From the NCBI GenBank assembly GCA_947044405.1, contig CAMRHE010000197.1, forward strand, positions 682,001 through 746,000: a stretch of DNA of 64,000 bases, in the 5' to 3' direction. Origin of the DNA: Leptodactylus fallax (lineage: Eukaryota > Chordata > Amphibia > Anura > Leptodactylidae). Of the stretch, positions 12,095-22,787 are shown piece by piece; the stretch's first letter is position 1; the number at the start of each line of letters is the position of its first letter. The position numbers were made by a program, and so were the translations under genes. The notes under the pieces were generated by a model, which made no database searches, was not told the DNA's origin, and worked only from the letters and a program-made list of their open reading frames with translations.

Positions 12095-13698
12095 CAGTGG
12101 GGAAAAAAAGTATTTAGTCAACCACCAATTGTGCAAGTTCTCCCACTTAAAAAGATGAGGCCGGCCTGTAATTGACATCATAGGTAGACCTCAACTATGA
12201 GAGACAATATGAGAAAACAAATCCAGAAAATCACATTGTCTGATTTTTAAATAATTTATTTGCAAATTATGGTGGAAAATAAGTATTTGGTCAATAACAA
12301 AAGTTCATCTCAATACTTTGTTCTATATCCTTTGTTGGCAATGACAGAGGTCAAACGTTTTCTGTAAGTCTTCACAAGGTTGGCACACACTGTTGCTGGT
12401 ATGTTGGCCCATTCCTCCATGCAGATCTCCTCTAGAACAGGGATGTTTTGGTGCTGTTGCTGCGCAACACGGACTTTCATCTCCCTCCAAAGGTTTTCTA
12501 TGGGGTTGAGATCTGGAGACTGGCTAGGCCACTCCAGGACCTTGAAATGCTTCTTATGAAGCCGCTCCTTCGTTGCCCTGGCAGTGTGCTTGGGATCATT
12601 GTCATGCTGAAAGACCCAGCCACCTTTCATCTTCAATGCCCTTGCTGATGGAAGGAGGTTTGCACTCAAAATCTCACGATACATGGCCCCATTCATTCTT
12701 TCATGTACACGGATCAGTCGTCCTGGTCCCTTTGCAGAGAAACAGCCCCAAAGCATGATGTTGCCACCCCCATGCTTCACAGTAGGTATGGTGTTCTTTG
12801 GATGCAACTCAGCACTCACTCTCCTCCAAACACCACGAGTTGGGTTTCTACCAAACAGTTCTACTTTGGTTTCATCTGACCATATGACATTCTCCCAATA
12901 CTCTTCTGGAACATCCAAATTCTCTCTAGCAAACTTCAGACGGGCCCGGATATGTACTGGCTTAAGCAGGAGGACACGTCTGGCACTGCAGGATCTGAGT
13001 CCCTGGCGGCGTAGTGTGTTACTGACGGTAGCCTTTGTTACGTTAATCCCAGCTTTCTGCAGGTCAGTCACTAGGTCCCCCGTGTGGTTCTGGGATTTTT
13101 GCTCACCGTTCTTGTGATCATTTTGACCCCACGGGGTGAGATCTTGCGTGGAGCCCCTGATCGAGGGAGATTATCAGTGGTCTTGTATGTCTTCCATTTT
13201 CTAATTATTGCCCCCACAGTTGATTTCTTCACACCAAGCTGCTTGCCTATTGCAGATTCAGTCTTCCCAGCCTGGTGCAGGTCTACAATTTTGTTTCTGG
13301 TGTCCTTGCACAGCTCTTTGGTCTTCACCATAGTGGAGTTTGGAGTGTGACTGTTTGAGGTTTTGGACAGGTGTCTTTTATACTGATAACAATGTCAAAC
13401 AGGAGCCATTACTACAGGTAATGAGTGGAGGACAGAGGAGCCGCTTAAAGAAGAAGTTACAGGTCTGTGAGAGCCAGAAATCTTCCTTGTTTGTAGGTGA
13501 CCAAATACTTATTTTCCACCATAATTTGCAAATAAATTCTTAAAAAAATCAGACAATGTGATTTTCTAGATTTGTTTTCTCATTTTGTCTCTCATAGTTG
13601 AGGTCTACCTATGATGACAATTACAGGCCGGCCTCATCTTTTTAAGTGGGAGAACTTGCACAATTGGTGGCTGACTAAATACTTTTTTTTCCCCACTG
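12095..13698 (-). mobile_element. Tc1-like element, family 2, 1.6 kb
   Basis: The ends are CAGTGGGGAAAAAAAGTATT and its inverse, both flanked by TA. Inverted repeats of about 200 bp contain outer and inner copies of an AAGTATTTRGTCA motif (inner copies near 12280 and 13500), an IR/DR structure. The transposase runs on the minus strand and is one base short of an open frame, making this the best preserved of the four family 2 copies (others at 40571, 52397 and 60485). Confidence 0.95.
12310..13331 (-). pseudogene. Nearly intact Tc1 transposase (DD34E), one frameshift
   Basis: The start at 13331 gives [20 protein letters not shown], a typical Tc1 N-terminus. The first helix-turn-helix contains [19 protein letters not shown] and is followed by [13 protein letters not shown]. 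In the second frame come the catalytic blocks: [27 protein letters not shown] and [11 protein letters not shown], with 34 residues between the second Asp and the Glu. The C-terminus is NKGYRTKY. The frames overlap by one base at 13071. The cause is a C run at about 13076-13081 with five C, where the copies at 53350 and 61100 (complement) have six. This single deletion separates the DNA-binding and catalytic parts. About 340 codons in all, the normal family length. Confidence 0.93.
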
Positions 13699-13821
13699 TA
13701 TGTGGAATATGCATGTGATTCCCCAAATGAAGCAGGTGAGACTCAATCCCAGCATGTTTCCAGAAGCATACAGCCTTAGCATCTCTCAGGTTATTTGTGA
13801 GATCCCATGCTTAGACTAAAT

Positions 13822-14475
13822 GAGTACCAATCAGTAACATTATTATTGCAGTTACTAAACAGTAATATTATTACAACAGTTTCCAATCTGTAATGTTATA
13901 ACAGCAGTTACAGGTCGGCAAGATTATTACAACAGTTTCCACTTGGTGACATTGCTACAGAAGTTACCAATCGGTAACATTGTTACAGAAGTTATTCATT
14001 TGTGACATTCCTACAGCAGTTACCAATCGGTAACTTATTGCATAAATTATCAGTATTGCATAAATTAACTATAGCAGTTACCAGTCAGTAACATTATTAC
14101 AACAGTTTAAAGTTGGTTACATTATTAAAGCAATTACCAAATAGCAATATTTTTACAGCAGTTACCAGTCAGTAACTTTGTTACAACAGTTTCAATCTGT
14201 AACATTATTACAGTAGTTACTATACAGTAATATTATTATAAGAGTTTTAATCGGTAACATTGTTACAGTAGTTACTATACAGTAATATCAATACAACAGT
14301 TTCCAATTAGTAATGTTATAACTGCAGTTACCAGTCGATAAGATTATTAGTTTCCAATCGGTGATATTACTACAGCAGATATCAATCAATAACATTATGA
14401 CAGCAGTTGCCAATCAGCAACAGCATTAATGCAGTTATTACAGCCATTACCAAATGGTGACTGCTATAATTATGC
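13822..14475. repeat. Degenerate 28-bp minisatellite with internal dyad
   Basis: A unit close to ACAGCAGTTACCAATCGGTAACATTATT repeats about 20 times with much divergence. Several adjacent units are exactly 28 bp long. Each good unit contains the dyad GTTACCNNTCGGTAAC, so single strands could form many small hairpins. No coding capacity is seen. Confidence 0.85.
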
Positions 14476-14520
14476 TATTGAGAGCACTTGTTTACAGAAT
14501 AAGATCTCACAATACCGAGC

Positions 14521-14887
14521 TACAATAAATTAGAATATCTTTGCAATGTTCATTCATTTCAGTAATTCAGTAATACAATTCATAATCAGCGTCTTCCATG
14601 ATTGAGTGTCCTACTGAACCAGACTGAGGGACCATTTAAAGGCTTAGGAAACCTTGGCAGGTGACACACTGAATTTACAATACTGAACTTGTTTACAATA
14701 TTCTAAGTTTCTTATATTTGGGTTTTCATTACCTGTAATCTATAATCAACATTTACAGAAATAAAACACTTGAAATAGAACACTCTGTGTGTAAAGAATC
14801 TAGAAATTATAGGAGGTCACTTTTTTAATTTAATTGCTGAAAGAAATAAACGTTGCAAAGATATTCTAATTTATTGAGATGCTCCTG
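14521..14887. mobile_element. Short CAGGTGCATCTC-type Tc1/mariner MITE, left end damaged
   Basis: This copy is about 367 bp and closely matches the outer element at 18344-19296 with its insertion removed. The right end TTTATTGAGATGCTCCTG is followed by TA. The left end lacks about ten bases of the terminal repeat (it reads TACAATAAATTAGAATAT). It has no transposase and was mobilised in trans if at all. It preserves the uninserted site ACCATTTAAAGGCTTAGG at 14632. Confidence 0.8.
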
Positions 14888-14889
14888 TA

Positions 14890-15493
14890 GATCTTGCACT
14901 CTAACACAGTATGCTGCTGATGAGCACGCCATGATTGATAAAGCAGAAAGTTTTGACCCAATTCTTCTAGGTAGAATTGGGTCGTTTGCATATAGGACAA
15001 AGGCAGGTTTTTTGTTTGTTTTTTTACACTTTTTACATGAAATAAAAAACAGAACAGCTTTAATATCTTTAAATGTTATATATGGAATAGTGGACAGGCT
15101 TTGGAGATCTCCACTATGAAATCTAAGAGAAAAACTTGTGGTGCTCCAACATCATTTATAGATTACAGTTTATATACATATAATGCGTCCATAGAGGTGA
15201 TCAATGGATACAGTGCTTATAGCATCCTCAAGTACAAGCAGTGTTTGCGGGACCCCTGGCTGTCCATTGAAGATAGATGTCAGGAGAGATAAGGATTGTC
15301 ACTAACCCTTTAGATTTCAATGTACCCCATCTTTTTTTCTTGGAAAGATATGCCACTGCCAGAGGTATCTAGAAGCCTTCTTCTCCTTGTTCAAAGCGCT
15401 CATGTGTATGGAGGAATCAGACAAAACAGCTGTTGGCCAACAGCTATATTATGTGTATGGCCAGATTTATGGTTGTGCTAAAATAAGAGAACC
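14890..15493. other. No gene recognised
   Basis: Mixed AT-rich sequence between two transposon clusters. Short open frames near 14853-15292 show no resemblance to known proteins. Confidence 0.4.
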
Positions 15494-15768
15494 TTCAGTA
15501 CTGTTCAAAATTTTAGGCAGGTATGGAAAATATGCTGCAAAAATGCTTTCATAAATAGAAGCTTTAATAGTTTATTTTTGTGAAATTGCAAAATGAATTG
15601 AATGAACAAAAGAGAAATCTATATTAAATCAATATTTGATGTGACCATCCATTGACTTCAAAAAAGCTTCACTTCTTTTACATACACTTGCAGACAGTTT
15701 TTGAAGGAACTTGCAGGAGGTTGTTCCAAAGATCTTGGAAAACTAACCACAAACCTTTTGTGGATGTA

Positions 15769-17319
15769 CAGTCATGGCCAAAAGTTTTGAGAATGACACA
15801 AATATTATATTTTCACATGATCTGCTGCCCTCTGGTTTTTATGTGTGTTTGTCAGATGTTTTTATCACATACAGAAATATAATTGCATTCATATTATGAG
15901 TAACAGAAGCTTATATTGACAGTTAGAATGAGTTAATGCAGCAAGTCAATATTTGCAGTGTTGACACTTCTTCTTCAGGACCTCTGCAATTCTCCCTGGC
16001 ATGCTCTCAATCAACTTCTGGACCAAATCCTGACTGATAGCAGTCCATTCTTGCAGAATCAATGCTTTAATTTTGTCTGAATTTGTTGGTTTTTGTTTGT
16101 CCACCCTTCTCTTGATGATTGACCACAAGTTCTCAATGGGATTAAGATCTGGAGAGTTTCCAGGCCATGGACCCAAAATCTCTATGTTTTGTTTCCTGAG
16201 CCATTTAGTTATCACCTTTGCTTTATGGCAAGGTGCTCCATCATGCTGGAAAAGGCATTGTTGAGCGCCAAACTGCTCTTGGACGGTTGGGAGAAGTTGC
16301 TCTTGGAGGACATTCTGGTACAATTCTTTATTCATGGCTGTGTTTTTAGGCAAGACTGTGAGAGAGCCGATTCCCTTGGCTGAGAAGCAACCCCACACAT
16401 GAATGGTTTCAGGATGCTTTACAGTTGGCATGAGACAAGACTGTGGTAGCGCTCACCTCTTCTTCTCCGAATAAGCTGTTTTCCAGATGTTCCAAACAAT
16501 CGAAAAGGGGATTCATCAGAGAAAATGACTTTACCCCAGTCCTCAGCAGTCCACTCCCTGTACCTTTTGCAGAATATCAGTCTGTCCCTGATGTTTTTTC
16601 TGGAGAGAAGTGGCTTCTTTGCTGCCCTCCTTGAGACCAGGCCTTGCTCCAAGAGTCTCCGCCTCACAGTGCGTGCAGATGCACTCACACCTGCCTGCTG
16701 CCATTCCTCAGCAAGCTCTGCACTGCTGGTAGCCTGATCCCGCAGCTGAAACACTTTTAAGAGACGGTCCTGCCACTTGCTGGTCTTTCTTGGGCGCCCT
16801 GGAGCCTTTTTGGCACCAATGGAACCTCTCTCCTTGAAGTTCTTGATGATGCGATAGATTGTTGACTGAGGTGCAATCTTTCTAGCTGCAATACTCTTCC
16901 CAGTTAGGCCATTTTTGTGCAGTGCAATGATGACTGCATGTGTTTCTTTAGAGATAACCATGGTTAACAGAAGAGAAACAATGATGGCAAGCACCAGCCT
17001 CCTTTTAAAGTGTCCAGTGGTGTCATTCTTACTTAATCATGACAGATTGATCTCCAGCCCTGTCCTCATCAACACCCACACCTGTGTTAATGGAGCAATC
17101 ACTGAAACGATGTTAGGTGGTCCTTTTAAGGCAGGGATGCAACGATGTTGAAATGTGTTTTGGGGGATAAAGTTCATTTTCTAGGCAAATATTGACTTTG
17201 CAAGTAATTGCTGTTAAGCTGATCACTCTTTATAACATTCTGGAGTATATGCAAATTGCCATAAAAAACTTTGTAAAAATTAATATTTGTATCATTCTCA
17301 AAACATTTGGCCATGACTG
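15769..17319 (-). mobile_element. Tc1/mariner DD35E element inserted in another element
   Basis: Both ends read CAGTCATGGCCAAAAGTTTT or its near inverse, flanked by TA at 15767-15768 and 17320-17321. Inverted repeats are short, about 40 bp, unlike the IR/DR families nearby. It is nearly the same as the copy at 31370-32936 but lies in the opposite orientation and carries one frameshift. Confidence 0.95.
15946..16961 (-). pseudogene. DD35E transposase with one frameshift
   Basis: The frame starting at 16961 (MVISKETHAV) runs through the helix-turn-helix (GKSIAARKIAPQSTIYRII), the PGRPRKTS linker and the first catalytic Asp (VIFSDESPFRLFG). It then loses frame after RRRRGERYH. The downstream frame (15946-16431) has FQHDGAPCHKAK and [11 protein letters not shown], with 35 residues between Asp and Glu. 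Against the intact copy at 31743, one G is missing near 16442 (GACTGTGG instead of GACTGGTGG, plus strand). Only a few amino acids differ otherwise, for example THAV for TRAV and KELYQ for KEWYQ, so the copy is young. Confidence 0.93.
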
Positions 17320-17587
17320 TAGGCTTGCTGAACTCTTTCTGTCTCTTCATGTAATCGCAGATAGACTTGACAATGTTAAGATCAGTGTTCTATGGGGACC
17401 ATATCATCACTTCCAGGGCTCCTCCTCCAAAGGGTGGGCAGACCAAATATTGATTTGATTTAGATTTCTCTTTTGTTCATTCACTTAATTATGCTAATTG
17501 AGAAAAATAATCTATTAACACTTTTCTGAAAGCATTCTTACTTTCCAATATTTTTAACATGCTTAAAACTTTTGCACAATATTGTAT

Positions 17588-18341
17588 TTAACTTATGTAC
17601 ATGAACTTTCTTACTAGAAATATACACTACATGGTGCTTTTGATTATTTATAAAGAATCTATTGTGCTATACGTACTTAAATTACCCTAACAAATAGGAT
17701 TAATCTAAAATGTTCATAAAATGCAGGTATAACGCTTTTATGTAATATAAAAAGGTAGGTAAACTTAATAATTAAAGCCATGGTAACAACTAGCAGGTAT
17801 CTACCACTGCTAATTAGAGGAACTGTAGAAAGCATTTTTCAGGACACATAGGAATTTCTCTGCTCCGAGAGACTTTAATGCTGAGGCTTGAATAGAAATG
17901 ACTGATGACTCATTATTATATCGCTAAGGGGTATTTCTGGAAAAAGTGCGTATGATAGAAGGAGGCCAGTAAACACAATAAGAATTTAGCAAAGTCAATA
18001 TAAAATCATAGCCAGCAGTGGTTTTAGAAATAAATTGTTGTTTATTATAAAAGAGTTTATAGAAGTTCACAGAAACACTTGGTGTTATACTGTAAAACAG
18101 TATGTTAGACAATGAACTGATGCTTAAAAGAATACCGCCTGCTGTATAAGACTTTCAAGAAATCAGCAGTACTTATGGCCATCATAATCATGATCTGGGT
18201 AATAAATTTAATTAACCTATGGTGCTCCATAACATTATTATAGAAATCTGTTTCAAGGTTGCCAACCAAAGGTCTCTTTTTATTCTGGACAGCGTATCCA
18301 AAAATCATAGGCAACCAACATATACAGACAAATTGGTAAAC
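17588..18341. other. AT-rich stretch, no gene
   Basis: No motif-bearing frame or element end is visible between the two transposon clusters. Confidence 0.45.
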
Positions 18342-18343
18342 TA

Positions 18344-19296
18344 CAGGTGCATCTCAATAAATTAGAATATTTTTGAACCGTTCATTCATTTCAGTAATTC
18401 AGTAATACAATTCATAGTCAGCGTCTTCCATGATTGTGTGTCCTACTGAACGAGACTGAGGAACCATTTAAAGCAGTGGTTCTCAACCTTTCTAATGCCG
18501 TGACCCCGCAATACAGTTCCTCATGTTGCGGTGACCCCAAACCAAAAAATAATTTTTTTTTTTGGGGGGGGGGGGGCTGCTCACAGATACAGTAGTAATG
18601 CCCGCGGTCAGACTCTGATCGCGGGCATTAGCTCCGGGACTCTGCTGTACAGCAGAGCGGCCACCATCATTGTAACAGACCCGGCATCCGCGTAACGGCA
18701 CGGCGGATGCCGGGAGCTACACAGCGCGGGGCACCCTCTCAGGGCTGGACCCGCAGCATCGCTCGACTGGTCCGAAAAATACGGTAGTACTTTTACACGT
18801 AATGCCGACAAGAACAACCTAAAGCAGGAAGCACTTACTTCACTTAGGTCCCGGAAATCACGTCTGCACATGCGCACAGGCATTCAGTTTGGAACGCACA
18901 TCTATAACGACGTGCGTTCCAGCTGAATAGCTCGACTTCTAAGCGGCTAAAGCCATCGGAAATATGTATTTTCCGATGGCTTTAGGCGACCCCTGTGTTT
19001 TGGTCATTCGACCCCCGCCGGGGTCGCAACCCACAGGTTGAGAACCGCTGATTTAAAGGCTTAGGAAACCTTGGCAGGTGACACACTGAATTTACAAAAC
19101 TGAACTTTTTTACAATATTCTAATTTTCTTAGATTTGGGTTTTCATTACCTGTAATCCATAATCAACATTTACAGAAATAAAATACTTGAAATAGAACAC
19201 TCTGTGTGTAAAGAATCTAGGAAATATAGGAGGTCACTTTTTTTAATTTAATTACTGAAAGTTTCAAAGGTATTCTAATTTATTGAGATGCACCTG
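18344..19296. mobile_element. CAGGTGCATCTC-type Tc1/mariner MITE hosting a hAT insertion
   Basis: The ends are CAGGTGCATCTCAATAAATT and its inverse, both flanked by TA (18342-18343 and 19297-19298). Removing the hAT element and one target copy leaves about 368 bp that aligns along its length with 14521-14887. There is no transposase. It must predate the hAT insertion. Confidence 0.9.
18474..19050. mobile_element. SPIN-like non-autonomous hAT transposon
   Basis: The ends are CAGTGGTTCTCAACCTTTCT and, inverted, CAGCGGTTCTCAACCTGTGG. They are flanked by a perfect 8-bp duplication ATTTAAAG (18466-18473 and 19051-19058), the hAT hallmark. The related MITE at 14634-14641 has only one ATTTAAAG, confirming the insertion. 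Ends, the GGGGTCG...CGACCCC block, the GGCGACCCCTGTG motif and the CCATCGGAAA inverted pair near 18955-18985 all resemble the SPIN (SPace INvader) family as I remember it. The 577-bp body is GC-rich, with a G run near 18562, and has no transposase. Confidence 0.85.
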
Positions 19297-19298
19297 TA

Positions 19299-19439
19299 TA
19301 ATGATTGATAAAAATCATAAGTGATAGTTGTCTACCAGCTAACTAAACTACCAGCATTTACTGTGAGCTGTTAAAGGTATTTTATGAAAATTTGAAATAT
19401 GTGCAGGGTCTTGCTGGCCAGTCTGTTCTATGACTGTAT
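19299..19439. other. Spacer before the LTR element
   Basis: Short AT-rich spacer between the CAGGTGCATCTC element and the LTR element. Nothing is identified in it. Confidence 0.4.
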
Positions 19440-19443
19440 AAGC

Positions 19444-19877
19444 TGTAAGTATGTGAGCCAGAGGGCGCTGTTGAGCGACCCAGGCCAGGCCAGAAAAGGC
19501 CCTCAGCCACGTCTTTGGGTGGTGGCACGCAACTCCAGAGGGGCTGGAGTACCCTGCAGGAAGCAGGAAGTAGTGGACCAGCGAGGACGGAGAGATAGGC
19601 TCTGTCCCACAGGGCTGGCATCCACAGAGGACTGTTGCTAGAGCTGAGTAACAGTCAGGACAGTTAGGGGCTCAAGGAGTGAGTTAGGCCCTAACTGTGG
19701 CATAGGTTTGTTTGTTGTTTGTTGTTTTGCTGTGTTGCAGTTAAGCTGAATAAAGCCACTTTTATTTTACGCTTGGACCGTCTGAAAGCTATCTTTCCGG
19801 CGCCCAGTACCATGAACCACCGCTGTCCGGACCAGGAGAAGCCGCCATTTTGAGCTTAATTCCCCCAAATTATCACA
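19444..19877 (+). repeat. 5' LTR, 434 bp
   Basis: Starts TGTAAGTATGTGAGCC and ends CCCAAATTATCACA. It contains a probable polyadenylation hexamer AATAAA near 19750, so the R region likely lies after it. No convincing TATA box is seen. It carries two 7-bp stretches absent from the 3' LTR (one GCAGGAA-type, one TTGTTTG-type). Confidence 0.92.
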
Positions 19878-19879
19878 TA

Positions 19880-19919
19880 TGGCGGAGAACGCGGGCATAT
19901 GGTGGAGACCGCGCGCATA
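19880..19919 (+). promoter_or_regulatory. Primer-binding site and a tandem second copy
   Basis: Two bases after the LTR the sequence reads TGGCGGAGAACGCGGGC, the expected position and TGG start for a tRNA primer site. It forms the first half of an imperfect 20-bp tandem pair. The second half reads TGGTGGAGACCGCGCGC. I could not identify the matching tRNA. Confidence 0.65.
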
Positions 19920-20033
19920 AAGAGATCCACGCAAGTCCTGGAAGACAAGTGATTGGTGACTGCAGTACTGCTAAGTGTGCATTGTGGCCTACAGCTGGAA
20001 GAAATCGGTGATTTCAACTGAGAAGCCCAAAAT

Positions 20034-20044
20034 GGGGTGAGTGA
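20034..20044 (+). promoter_or_regulatory. Possible splice donor in the leader
   Basis: AATGGGGTGAGTG contains GTGAGT, a good match to the vertebrate 5' splice site. It lies between the primer site and the main ATG, where retroelements often have a donor. No strong acceptor is evident before the ATG, so use is uncertain. Confidence 0.3.
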
Positions 20045-20201
20045 ATTGCAACATAGCAAAGTGTGTGCAAAAAAACCTGGTGAAAGTAAAACTCTGGATG
20101 AGGAATCCAGGGAATAGACTTTGTGTATACTGTGGCACAGAAGTCTGTGAAATGTTTGCTGATGGCAAGAAAATATGCAATGTATAGAAGATGGATATTG
20201 C

Positions 20202-20545
20202 AAACAAGTCTATGTGAAAGGCTATGGTGCCATGTTGGTGTTTTCTGTGGAAGACAGAAGAAAATGCTGGTTGTTGTAGTGCCACATAAACAAGTCTATG
20301 TGAAAGGCTATGGTGCCATGTTGGTGTTTTCTGTGGAAGACAGAAGAAAATGCTGGTTGTTGTAGTGCCACATAAACAAGTCTATGTGAAAGGCTATGGT
20401 GCCATGTTGGTGTTTTCTGTGGAAGACAGAAGAAAATGCTGGTTGTTGTAGTGCCACATAAACAAGTCTATGTGAAAGGCTATAGTGCCATGTTGGTGTT
20501 TTCTGTGGAAGACAGAAGAAAATGCTGGTTGTTGTAGTGCCACAT
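20202..20545 (+). repeat. Four tandem copies of an 86-bp unit in the leader
   Basis: Copies begin at 20202, 20288, 20374 and 20460 with AAACAAGTCTATGTGAAAGG and end GTAGTGCCACAT. Spacing is exactly 86 bp. The visible difference is a G-to-A change in copy four. Since 86 is not a multiple of three, no frame runs through, so this is untranslated leader sequence. Confidence 0.95.
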
Positions 20546-20648
20546 AAGTTAACTGTTTGAATACAGGTGACTGCAGAAGATAGCAAGAAGTTGCTGCTGG
20601 TTGAATCCAAGGTTGCTGTGGAATATTGTGTAATCTTGTTAGTAAACC

Positions 20649-22787
20649 ATGGGCAAGAAAAAGAGAATTTCAGCTTGTAAAAAAGCAGAGAAGTTATGCG
20701 CAGGTTTATTAGTGCAACAGTCTGAGTGCAGAGAGATACAAAACCCGGAACAGATCATGTTGAGTGCAAGTAAAGATAAAGGGTTGCATGATGGTGACTC
20801 AATTTTTCTAAAGCACCTCTGTTCTATGATGGAATATGTCCCTGCTGAGTGTGTGTCTCATAATGGAGTGCATGAACACGCCAAAGATGAAAATGTTAGG
20901 GTGCAGCAGCTTCAAGATGAGAATAAAACCATCAGGTTCATGTATGAGAATGAAATATCTGATTGGAAATGGCAACTTTTGGTGTCAGAAAGAGAGAACC
21001 TTAAGTTGAAGAATGAGCTTGACTCTATGAAGAGGTTATATCCTATTCATTGTGAAAATGTGGTACTGGGTTTGCCTGGAATGGACTGTGTCACTAAGAA
21101 GGAGTTTGCAGAAATGAAATGTGCTCTGTCTAAAGAAGTTATACAGAGTGTAGAGCAAAAGCAAGTGCTTGAGAAGCAATTGCAGGGTTTAAAGGAGCAG
21201 CATGTTCAACACTCCATTGCCAAAGAGAGTGTCATTGAAAAATTAAGAGATGACCTTGAAACTGCTAAACGTGAGAGAAGTGAATTTTTGCAGAGTCAAT
21301 CAGAATGTCTGGATGACAAAGTCAGGATGTGTGAAACACTTTCAGTTGCCTTATCTGACAAAGAAAATGAAATTGCCGAGCTGAGGAAGCATATGTCTGA
21401 CCGAGAGAGTGATTTAGAATCTGTGGTGCAGACATTGCAGTCAGAGCAAAACTTGCATCAGGTTCGCCTAAATGGTGAAATCCACAAATGGCGAAGTAAA
21501 GCTGGAGTTCTGGAACAAAGAGAAAGTGAACTCAAAGCTAGAATATGTAGCCTGGAGAGGGCGCTGTCAGGATCTTGTGAAGATAATGAGAAGTTGTCTG
21601 TTTTGGTGCAAAATAAAGACAAAGATTTGATGGAAATGTCGTCTGTCCATGCTCAGAAAGTGCAAGCCTTACAGGAGAGTCATAAAAAAGTAGAGACTCA
21701 ACTTCAAGTGATGCAACTAAAAGTCACAGAAGGGGACAGGTTTCAAGCAGAACTACAGGCTCAGGTGACTGATATGAAGAAACAAATGGAAGATAGTATT
21801 GGGTCCTTGGACTCTGTTGAAGAACTAAAGGAAAGGTTGCAAAAGGATCTAGAAGCTACAAATCAACGGTTTGAGGAGAAGGTTGCTGCTTATGACAAAC
21901 TTGAGAAGATGAAAATTAGACTGCAGCAGGAACTAGAAGATGTAGGTGTAGACCTTGATCATCAACGTCGGATGGTGTCAAATTTGGAAAGGAAGCAGAA
22001 AAAGTTTGATCAACTGCTTGGTGAAGAGAAGACTCTTTCTGCTAGATATGCAGAAGAACGTGACCGTGCTGAAGCAGAGGCCATTGAATTGAAGGCCGAG
22101 TTAGAGAGGCTCAACAAGCAACTGTGCACTGAAATGGAGAATTTGGTTAGCTCCAAGGATGAAGTTGAGAAAAACCTGGAATCTGTGCAGATATTGTATG
22201 AGAACAAAGCTAATGCTTATGACAAGCTGGAAAAGGCCAAGAGAGAAGTGGACCTCCAGATAGAAGACATGAAGATTCAGTTTGAGGGAAACCTGTCTAA
22301 TTTGTCTGCTGAGATTGTAGATCTAAAAATGCATGTTGCTAAACTAAAGGTGCAAGTCAACCAGCAGGAGGAAATTGCACGCATCAAGAAACAGCTGGAG
22401 TTTCAGATGGATCACGTGAAGCGCGAGTCAGAAATAAAGTTGGAAGAGCGCACTGTTCAGATAGCACAGTTAAAAACCGAAGTGGAATCTAAAAGAGAAG
22501 AATTGGATCGATTGCAGCAGTCTCTATCCAATACTGAACAGTCGGCATCTGCCCTATCTTCAAAGCTGTCAGCACTAGAAGCTGAGAAGGATTTGCTGCA
22601 GAACTTGTTAACCTCTAAAGAATCAGAGCTGCAAGGTGCACTAGTAAAGACAGAAAAATGTCGCAGTGAAGAAAGTTCTGGAGCTGGAATCAGAGATTTG
22701 TGCGCTACAGAAGGCGTTAGAATTGGGAAAAGCTGCCAGCATAGAGGCAGAGAAAGGAGAATCATTAAGTCAGACAGACATGAGTGA
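20649..22787 (+). CDS. Long coiled-coil protein with a myosin II tail segment, carried by the LTR element
   Basis: The 712-codon frame starts at an excellent Kozak site (AAACCATGG) and begins [15 protein letters not shown]. From about residue 90 it is almost entirely heptad-type coiled coil rich in Glu, Lys, Leu and Gln. Residues about 339-555 resemble the tail of non-muscle myosin II heavy chain, closest by memory to MYH10. Examples are [19 protein letters not shown] near 414, [29 protein letters not shown] near 468 and [17 protein letters not shown] near 483. About 20 myosin residues between the last two blocks are missing. There is no motor domain, membrane segment, zinc knuckle or protease motif. 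Residues after 668 are out of frame because of one extra A in a run of five at 22654-22658; the coiled coil continues in the next frame. Role unknown: it could act as a gag-like structural protein or be passenger sequence. Confidence 0.8.
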   Translation: MGKKKRISACKKAEKLCAGLLVQQSECREIQNPEQIMLSASKDKGLHDGDSIFLKHLCSMMEYVPAECVSHNGVHEHAKDENVRVQQLQDENKTIRFMYENEISDWKWQLLVSERENLKLKNELDSMKRLYPIHCENVVLGLPGMDCVTKKEFAEMKCALSKEVIQSVEQKQVLEKQLQGLKEQHVQHSIAKESVIEKLRDDLETAKRERSEFLQSQSECLDDKVRMCETLSVALSDKENEIAELRKHMSDRESDLESVVQTLQSEQNLHQVRLNGEIHKWRSKAGVLEQRESELKARICSLERALSGSCEDNEKLSVLVQNKDKDLMEMSSVHAQKVQALQESHKKVETQLQVMQLKVTEGDRFQAELQAQVTDMKKQMEDSIGSLDSVEELKERLQKDLEATNQRFEEKVAAYDKLEKMKIRLQQELEDVGVDLDHQRRMVSNLERKQKKFDQLLGEEKTLSARYAEERDRAEAEAIELKAELERLNKQLCTEMENLVSSKDEVEKNLESVQILYENKANAYDKLEKAKREVDLQIEDMKIQFEGNLSNLSAEIVDLKMHVAKLKVQVNQQEEIARIKKQLEFQMDHVKRESEIKLEERTVQIAQLKTEVESKREELDRLQQSLSNTEQSASALSSKLSALEAEKDLLQNLLTSKESELQGALVKTEKCRSEESSGAGIRDLCATEGVRIGKSCQHRGRERRIIKSDRHE

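Larger units (their letters stand above)
15496..17584. mobile_element. Short Tc1-like element interrupted by a second Tc1 element
   Basis: The outer ends are CAGTACTGTTCAAAATTTTA on the left and an approximate inverse ending GCACAATATTG before TA on the right. Without the inserted element at 15769-17319 only about 535 bp remain. The sequence right of the insertion (about 17370-17420), read on the minus strand, contains DDMVPIEH-like residues, suggesting a heavily deleted transposase C-terminus. The element is dead and older than its guest. Confidence 0.7.

Noticed and set aside
13822..14475. CRISPR-like array
   Set aside because: Repeats are contiguous and diverged with no unique spacers, and the genome is clearly eukaryotic.
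20649..22787. Reading the coiled-coil frame as a host gene unrelated to the LTRs
   Set aside because: Exact placement between primer site and purine tract of one LTR pair, the C-terminal frame running into the 3' LTR, and lack of introns all favour membership of the element.
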